Shown here: positions 30,595-34,984 of the stretch, piece by piece
Layout of the letters: each line of letters starts with the position of its first letter
Numbering within the stretch: position 1 is the stretch's first letter
Origin: Brevundimonas sp. UBA7534
GTDB taxonomy: Bacteria; Pseudomonadota; Alphaproteobacteria; Caulobacterales; Caulobacteraceae
Assembly (NCBI RefSeq): GCF_002479325.1
Contig: NZ_DLMO01000038.1
Span: 1 to 34,984, forward strand
Length of the DNA: 34,984 nt
Direction: 5' to 3'
The notes under the pieces: generated by a model
The model's input: the letters and a program-made list of their open reading frames with translations, nothing else
What the model was told of the DNA's origin: nothing
Databases searched by the model: none
Made by a program: the position numbers and the translations under genes

Positions 30595-30635
30595 GGCCCC
30601 TGTCTGCCATGCCGGGGTTAGGATTCCCTTTCGGC

Positions 30636-31625
30636 TCAGCCGTGGGTCCAGCCCGCGCGCGCCAGGGTGATGGGCTGGCCGTCGTAGGTCACGGTCAGGC
30701 CCTGGCCGTCCGCGACCTCTCCGATCAGGGTCAGGCGGACCAGGCGGCGTTCCGCCTCGCGGCGCAGCAGATCCTCGTCGCGCGGGTCGGCGGTGAAGGC
30801 GATCTCGTAGTCGTCGCCGCCGGCGGCCAGTTCTTCCAGCGACAACTGGGGATCGACGCGATCGGCGAACCAGGCCTGGGCCGCCGCCGACAGGGGCAGG
30901 ACGTTCAGGTTCAGCCGGACCTCAACGCCGCTTGCGCGGGCGATGTGGGCCAAGTCGGCGGCCAGGCCGTCCGAAACGTCGATGGCGGCGGTGGCGTGCT
31001 CGCGGACCATTTCGGCGAAGTCCAGGCGCGGGACGGGTGTGCGGTAGTGAGCGATCAGGGCGTCCAGCCGCTCGGGGTCGAGCGACAACTCCCCGCGCGC
31101 GGCGCGCAGCCCAAGCCGGCCGTCACCGATATGGCCGGTGACGAACACCCGGTCTCCAGGGCGCGCGCCAGAGCGAGGCACGGTCCGACCCGCCGGGGTC
31201 CATCCCAGGGCGGTCAGGGAGAAGGCGGCCGGGCCCGGCGTGGAGACGGTGTCGCCGCCCAGAAGATGCACCCCGAACTTCGCCTGGTCCTCGGCCAGGC
31301 CGGCGGCGAAGGCCTGGCGCTCGGGCCAGCCGCAGCGCTCGGACCACTGGCAGGCCAGGAGATAGCCGAACGGCTCCGCGCCCTTGGCGGCCAGGTCCGA
31401 CAGGTTCACCCGCAACAGCTTGCGGGCCACGGTGTCCAGCGGGTCGTCGGGCAGGAAATGCACGCCCTCGACAATGGCGTCCTTGGTCAGGACCAGGTCG
31501 AAGCCGGGGCGGGAGGGCAGTGCGGCGACGTCGTCGGACAGCCCTCGCGCCCATTCGGGATGAGCCAGCGGCGCCAGGAGCTTGTCGATCGTCTCGAACT
31601 CGCCCGCCACGTCGAGGGCCGGCAT
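30636..31625 (-). CDS. thiL: Thiamine-monophosphate kinase
   Basis: ThiL phosphorylates thiamine monophosphate to the active diphosphate using ATP. At 329 residues the length is normal. Motifs are GLSDDVAAL near residue 28 (metal-binding Asp pair), LTKDAIVEGVHF at about 46-57, VNLSDLAAKGAEPFGYLL at about 73-90 and LLGGDTVSTPGP near 120. AIDVSDGLAADLAHIA near 214 and GGDDYEIAFT near 267 complete the pattern. The start overlaps the nusB stop (TGATG), giving a coupled ribH-nusB-thiL arrangement as in many proteobacteria. Confidence 0.95.
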   Translation of the reverse strand: MPALDVAGEFETIDKLLAPLAHPEWARGLSDDVAALPSRPGFDLVLTKDAIVEGVHFLPDDPLDTVARKLLRVNLSDLAAKGAEPFGYLLACQWSERCGWPERQAFAAGLAEDQAKFGVHLLGGDTVSTPGPAAFSLTALGWTPAGRTVPRSGARPGDRVFVTGHIGDGRLGLRAARGELSLDPERLDALIAHYRTPVPRLDFAEMVREHATAAIDVSDGLAADLAHIARASGVEVRLNLNVLPLSAAAQAWFADRVDPQLSLEELAAGGDDYEIAFTADPRDEDLLRREAERRLVRLTLIGEVADGQGLTVTYDGQPITLARAGWTHG

Positions 31626-32149
31626 CAGGCGCGGGCGTCGCGGGCGACGCCGTCCAGGGCGGCGTTGACGAAGCGGGCCTCGGCGTCGTCGAAGAAGGCC
31701 TTGGCCAATTCCACGTACTCGTCGATCACGACCTCGCGCGGCGTGTCCGGCTGCTTCAGCAGCTCCCAGGCGCCGGAGCGCAGCAGGGCGCGCAGGGTCG
31801 CGTCCAGCCGCTCAAGCCGCCAGTTGGAGGCCAGCCGGGCCTTCACGGCGGCGTCCAGTTCGCGCTGGTCGGTGACGACGCCGCGCACGATCTCAGCGAA
31901 ATAGGCCTCGTCGGCCTCGGCCAGGGCCTCGCCCTCGATGTCGGAGTCGAAGCGATGGTTCGAGAATTCGGAAATCACCGTCTCCACGCCCTCGCCGGCC
32001 AACTCCATCTGATAGAGCGCCTGCACGGCGGCGAGGCGCGCCACGGTGCGGGCGCGGCGCTGCTTGGACGTCAGCTGCGGCTCGGCGCGTTGCCGGTCGG
32101 CCTCGGCCAACTGTTCGAGGACGGACTTCAGGCTGTTCGGTTCGGTCAT
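31625..32149 (-). CDS. nusB: Transcription antitermination factor NusB
   Basis: NusB with NusE (S10) binds boxA RNA and promotes rRNA antitermination. It is 174 residues, slightly longer than the E. coli protein because of an N-terminal extension of about 25 residues. Core features are RRARTVARLAAVQALYQMEL (about 26-45) with the arginine-rich RNA-binding start, FAEIVRGVV, RLDATLRALLRSGAWEL and REVVIDEYVELAKAFF near the end. Its start overlaps the ribH stop (ATGA), and its stop overlaps the thiL start. Confidence 0.94.
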   Translation of the reverse strand: MTEPNSLKSVLEQLAEADRQRAEPQLTSKQRRARTVARLAAVQALYQMELAGEGVETVISEFSNHRFDSDIEGEALAEADEAYFAEIVRGVVTDQRELDAAVKARLASNWRLERLDATLRALLRSGAWELLKQPDTPREVVIDEYVELAKAFFDDAEARFVNAALDGVARDARA

Positions 32150-32607
32150 GCGCCGAGGCCTAAGCGCAACCGCCGCCGCAATGCAATGAGGTCGAGGCAG
32201 GCTTTCGCCGCGCCGCCGCCCTTGTCGCCTTCGGAAAGCCGAGCGCGGGCCCAGGCCTGGTCCTCGTCCTCGGTGGTCAGGATGCCGTTGCCGATGGCCA
32301 GACCCTTGACGCCCAACTGCATGATGCCGGCGGCGGACTGGTCCGAGACGATCTCGAAATGATAGGTCTCGCCGCGGATCACGCAGCCCAGGGCGACGAA
32401 GCCGTCGTAACGCGGCGCAGTAGGATAGCGGCCGGCCTCGTCAGCCATGGCGATGGCGGTCGGAATCTCGAGGGCGCCGGGCACGGTGACGACATCGAAG
32501 TCGGCGCCGTGCGCCTTCAACGTCTCCTTGGCGCCCTCCAGCAGGGCGTCGGCCAGTTCGTCGTAGAAGCGCGCCTCGACGATCAGGATGCGTGGGGCGT
32601 CTCTCAC
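32146..32607 (-). CDS. ribH: 6,7-dimethyl-8-ribityllumazine synthase
   Basis: RibH makes lumazine from the ribB and ribD products, the penultimate riboflavin step. It is 153 residues and forms an oligomeric shell or pentamer. Family segments are ILIVEARFYDELADALLEGA near the start, VPGALEIPTAIAMA at about 44-57, FVALGCVIRGETYHFEIVSD at about 70-89 (catalytic His in the last part), and GNGILTTEDEDQAWAR near 105-120. It starts with GTG at 32607, overlapping the ribBA stop (GTGA). The C-terminal tail is slightly longer than usual and very basic. Confidence 0.95.
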   Translation of the reverse strand: MRDAPRILIVEARFYDELADALLEGAKETLKAHGADFDVVTVPGALEIPTAIAMADEAGRYPTAPRYDGFVALGCVIRGETYHFEIVSDQSAAGIMQLGVKGLAIGNGILTTEDEDQAWARARLSEGDKGGGAAKACLDLIALRRRLRLGLGA

Positions 32608-33743
32608 TTCTGGTCCTCTCCGTCCATGTCGCGCCAGCCGACGATGCGCAGGCCGTAGCCCTCAAGCGCCGTCGGCTCGGGCCGCGTCGAACTCATTACG
32701 ATCATGTCGCGTACGCCGAGATCCAGCAGGATCTGCGCACCGACGCCATAGGCCTTGAGCGAGCGATCCATGGCCGCCGGCTTGTCCGCCCCCGCCAGGC
32801 GCTCGGCCAGCGAATGCAGCGTCGGGTCGCGCAGGAAGACGACGACGCCCGGTCCGTCATGGTCGGTGATCTGTCTCAGCGCCTTGGGCACATAGTCCTG
32901 CCGCTGCTCGACATGGCCCAGCAGGTCGCAGGCGAAGTCCACCTGATGCATCCGCACCAGCGTCGGCTTGCCCGGCTCGATCCGCCCGTGGACCAGGGCG
33001 ACGTGTTCGGCGCCTTCGATGGTGTTCTTGTAGAGCATCAGGCGGAACGGGCCGCCGTGCACGCTGTCGAAGGGCGTGTCCATGATCCGTTCGACGAAGC
33101 GTTCGGTGCGGCGGCGATAGGCGATCAGGTCGGCGATGGTGCCGATCTTCAGGCCGTGCAACTGGGCGAAGGCGACCAGGTCGGGCATCCGCGCCATGGT
33201 GCCGTCGTCGTTCATGATCTCGCAGATCACCCCGGCGGGCGTCAGGCCGGCCATGCGGCTGATGTCCACGGCCGCCTCGGTGTGGCCGGTGCGGACCAGC
33301 ACGCCGCCGTCGCGCGCGACCAGCGGGAAGACGTGGCCGGGCGAAACGATGTCGTCGACGCCCCGGCTTGGGTCCGACGCCACCTGCACCGTGCGCGCGC
33401 GGTCGGCGGCCGAGATCCCGGTCGTGACGCCTTCCTTCGCCTCGATCGAGACGGTGAAGGCGGTGCTCATGCTCTCGCGGTTCTCGGCGGCCATCGGCGG
33501 CAGCCGCAGCTGGCGCGCGCGCTCGGCCGTCATCGCCAGACAGATCAGGCCGCGCGCGTGCTTGGCCATGAAGTTGATCTGGTCGGGCGTGGCGAACTGG
33601 GCGGGGATGATCACGTCGCCCTCGTTCTCGCGATCCTCGGCGTCCACCAGGATGTAGGGGCGGCCGTTGCGGGCGTCCTCCAGGATGTCCTCGATGGGAC
33701 TGATCGGGCTGTCGTTCATGTTACTGGCTGCAAGCTGCATCAT
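32604..33743 (-). CDS. ribB: 3,4-dihydroxy-2-butanone-4-phosphate synthase with degenerate GTP cyclohydrolase II domain
   Basis: This is a RibBA-type fusion of about 379 residues. The RibB half (about 15-215) is intact: DAEDRENEGDVIIPA, STAFTVSIEAKEGVTTGISA, SPGHVFPLVARDGGVLVRTGHTEAA and CEIMNDDGTMAR, with the acidic Mg ligands. The RibA half (about 220-375) lacks the zinc cysteines. The consensus SECxTGDxxxSxRCDC is replaced by a QVDFACDLLGHVEQRQ segment, so it should not act as cyclohydrolase II. Such hybrids are common in alphaproteobacteria, which carry a separate RibA. The ATG at 33743 overlaps the ribE stop, with AGGAGA just upstream; starts at 33740 and 33719 are alternatives. Confidence 0.92.
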   Translation of the reverse strand: MMQLAASNMNDSPISPIEDILEDARNGRPYILVDAEDRENEGDVIIPAQFATPDQINFMAKHARGLICLAMTAERARQLRLPPMAAENRESMSTAFTVSIEAKEGVTTGISAADRARTVQVASDPSRGVDDIVSPGHVFPLVARDGGVLVRTGHTEAAVDISRMAGLTPAGVICEIMNDDGTMARMPDLVAFAQLHGLKIGTIADLIAYRRRTERFVERIMDTPFDSVHGGPFRLMLYKNTIEGAEHVALVHGRIEPGKPTLVRMHQVDFACDLLGHVEQRQDYVPKALRQITDHDGPGVVVFLRDPTLHSLAERLAGADKPAAMDRSLKAYGVGAQILLDLGVRDMIVMSSTRPEPTALEGYGLRIVGWRDMDGEDQK

Positions 33744-34342
33744 GCCGTCTCCTGCCACCGCGCGAGGTATCGCGCCAGCATGTCGATCTCCAGATTGACC
33801 GGATCGCCCGGATTCAGGCGTCCCAGCGTCGTCGCCTCCCACGTATGGGGGATGATGTTCAGGGAGAAGACCTGGCCGTCCACGGCGTTCACCGTCAGGG
33901 AAACCCCGTCGACGGTGATCGACCCCTTGGCCGCGATATAGCGGTGCAGGGGGGCGGGGGCCTCGACCTCTATGCGGTGGGAACCGCCTTCCGGCGTGAT
34001 CGAGACGACCCGGCCCAGGCCGTCGACGTGGCCCGAGACGACATGGCCGCCCATTTCGTCGCCCAGCTTGGCGGCACGCTCAAGGTTGACGCCGTCGCCG
34101 GCCTTCCAGGCGCCAAGCGTGGTCTTGGACAGGGTTTCGTCGGACACCTCGACGGCGAACCAGCCCCCGCGCTCGTCCTGTCCCTTCTCGACGACCGTCA
34201 GGCAGCAGCCCGCGTGGCTGATGGATGCGCCCAGGTCGATGTCGGTCGTGTCCCAGGCGGTCTCGATCTCATAGCGGCGGTCGCGCTCCGTCTCGCGGAC
34301 CTCTCGGACGCGGCCGATGTCGGTGACGATGCCGGTGAACAT
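33740..34342 (-). CDS. ribE: Riboflavin synthase, alpha subunit
   Basis: Riboflavin synthase dismutates two lumazine molecules to riboflavin. At 200 residues it has the expected two beta-barrel repeats. Repeat 1 (about 1-97) starts MFTGIVTDIGRVREV and has ISHAGCCLTVV with the usual Cys pair. Repeat 2 (about 98-195) has MGGHVVSGHVDGLGRV and ITVDGVSLTVNAVDG. The ATG at 34342 is the family start, and longer frames upstream belong to ribD DNA. It is followed by ribBA with a 4-bp overlap. The gap to ribD is 85 bp, and I see no FMN riboswitch in it. Confidence 0.95.
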   Translation of the reverse strand: MFTGIVTDIGRVREVRETERDRRYEIETAWDTTDIDLGASISHAGCCLTVVEKGQDERGGWFAVEVSDETLSKTTLGAWKAGDGVNLERAAKLGDEMGGHVVSGHVDGLGRVVSITPEGGSHRIEVEAPAPLHRYIAAKGSITVDGVSLTVNAVDGQVFSLNIIPHTWEATTLGRLNPGDPVNLEIDMLARYLARWQETA

Positions 34343-34427
34343 TACGCTCGGCCCCCTTCGGCCGCGAAAAACAGGGTGTGAATAGTCTGAATAGTGCAAA
34401 ATCGACCGGTCGACGGCGCGTTCGGCG

Positions 34428-34984
34428 TCAAAGTCGGTCGTAGCGTTCCCACAGATCGTCTCCGACAGGCTCGACGCCCAGACGACGGAACTTGGGGGCG
34501 TCGGCCAGCTTTGCAAGCGCCAGGGAGGCGACGCAGGGACGCCCCTCCCCGCCCAGCAGGATCGGGGCGCGGAACCTCTCGATGGCGTCCACCGCCCCCG
34601 CCTGGATGAAGGAGGCGGCGACGCGGCCGCCGCCCTCGACCAGGACGGAGCCGATGTTGCGGGCGGCCAGCGCGTCGAGGACAGCGGGGATGGCCGGGCG
34701 GGCGCCGTCGGCAGCGACGGGGACGACTTCGGCGTGGCCAACGGCGTGGGGCGCGGTGGACGTGAGGATCAGGGTGTTGCCGGATGCGACCTTGGCCGTC
34801 GCGGGCGTACGGAGGCGGCTGTGTAGGAAAACACGGCCAATCTTCCTTCTCCCCTCGGGGGAGAAGGTGGGCGGCGGAGCCGCTCGGATGAGGGGGCGGG
34901 TGGAAATGGGCTTACGGTCAGCCCGTGTCGAGTGCGAGGCGAGCGTTCCCCTCATCCGTCTCGCTGCGCGAGCCACCTTCTCCC
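34428..34984 (-). CDS. ribD: RibD C-terminal reductase domain, partial and interrupted by a repeat
   Basis: From about 34835 down to the TGA at 34428 the frame encodes the last 136 or so residues of the RibD reductase domain: SRLRTPATAKVAS, SVLVEGGGRVAASFIQAGAV (with the NADPH-site glycines) and FRAPILLGGEGRP. Upstream, where RibD should continue with its TG..AR...H.LRA and DDPxLT segments, the frame runs through a palindromic repeat (34845-34984) without a stop to the window edge. Either the gene is disrupted here or the repeat is translated in frame. The deaminase half lies outside the window. It heads the rib-nusB-thiL cluster. Confidence 0.75.
   Translation of the reverse strand, partial: EKVARAARRMRGTLASHSTRADRKPISTRPLIRAAPPPTFSPEGRRKIGRVFLHSRLRTPATAKVASGNTLILTSTAPHAVGHAEVVPVAADGARPAIPAVLDALAARNIGSVLVEGGGRVAASFIQAGAVDAIERFRAPILLGGEGRPCVASLALAKLADAPKFRRLGVEPVGDDLWERYDRL
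34845..34984. repeat. Palindromic dispersed repeat (two inverted arms) inside ribD
   Basis: Two arms in inverted orientation share GGGAGAAGGTGG at the outer side and CGGATGAGGGG at the inner side, with a short hairpin between: 34858-34895 and 34948-34984 (running to the edge). A further small palindrome CCTTCTCCCC/GGGGAGAAGG lies at 34846-34867. This sequence type is familiar as an intergenic repeat in Caulobacterales and other GC-rich proteobacteria. Confidence 0.7.

Noticed and set aside
29216..30610. Upstream extension of hemB to a 797-codon frame
   Set aside because: The extension is antisense to the lipoprotein methyltransferase gene and lacks domain content; HemB has its normal N-terminus at 29215.
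34343..34427. FMN riboswitch (RFN element) before ribE
   Set aside because: The gap is only 85 bp and does not contain the conserved RFN helices.
1..34984. CRISPR array, rRNA genes or integron attC arrays
   Set aside because: No regularly spaced direct repeats, rRNA signature or attC-type series was seen. The repeats found are REP-like hairpins, transposon ends and one duplicated tRNA segment.

Overview
The window is about 35 kb of a GC-rich alphaproteobacterial chromosome, most likely from Caulobacterales and Brevundimonas-like. The basis is the set of housekeeping proteins (ParC, TrmD, L19, MotB, HemB, RibBA with a degenerate RibA half, a PA2169-type protein) and strong GC bias at third codon positions. 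This placement is inferred from family resemblance; no database was searched. Most of the window is ordinary chromosome, interrupted by two blocks of transferred DNA.

Region 1 (1-5099) is one end of a genomic island that cuts yifB/comM just after its Walker B segment (LFLDELPEY). It carries the 3' end of a superfamily-1 helicase gene, several small orphan genes (DUF6471, DUF3892, others unrecognised) and an IS1595-family transposase gene convergent with a coiled-coil/winged-helix gene. Region 2 (5100-10433) holds the truncated yifB, then gshB, a Trm112-like gene, a Lon-substrate-binding-domain gene and a thioredoxin-TPR (CnoX-like) gene on the minus strand, and trmD-rplS on the plus strand.

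Region 3 (10434-14157) is the most notable part: a complete 3724-bp IS1595-family transposon. It has 23-bp terminal inverted repeats (20/23 matching) and a perfect 8-bp target duplication (TTTGCTTT), and it sits in the tail of the rplS terminator. It carries a transposase, a DNA methyltransferase translationally coupled to a 174-residue protein (restriction-enzyme candidate), a 48-residue protein, a coiled-coil/winged-helix protein, an 81-residue protein and two odd tRNA genes. One tRNA has a leucine-type body with anticodon UUA, so it is a candidate ochre suppressor. The other has an Arg-like body with UGC in the anticodon position. A degenerate duplicate of part of the leucine-type tRNA locus lies next to the second tRNA.

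Region 4 (14158-34984) is chromosome again: a PA2169-type protein, kynA, an alpha/beta hydrolase, gmhB with an AGE-family epimerase, a DegT/ClpX chimeric reading frame, a DipZ-like thiol-disulfide protein, a ClC transporter, parC, bpt, motB, a 3-hydroxyisobutyrate-dehydrogenase-type oxidoreductase, a PhnA-like protein, hemB, a lipoprotein methyltransferase, a Tat-type secreted protein, and a tightly packed riboflavin/thiamine cluster (ribD-ribE-ribBA-ribH-nusB-thiL). The chimera at 18289-19605 joins the start of a DegT aminotransferase, a short GspE/PilB-like Walker A segment and the ClpX AAA+ domain; it needs checking as an assembly artefact. The ribD fragment at the right edge runs into a palindromic dispersed repeat.
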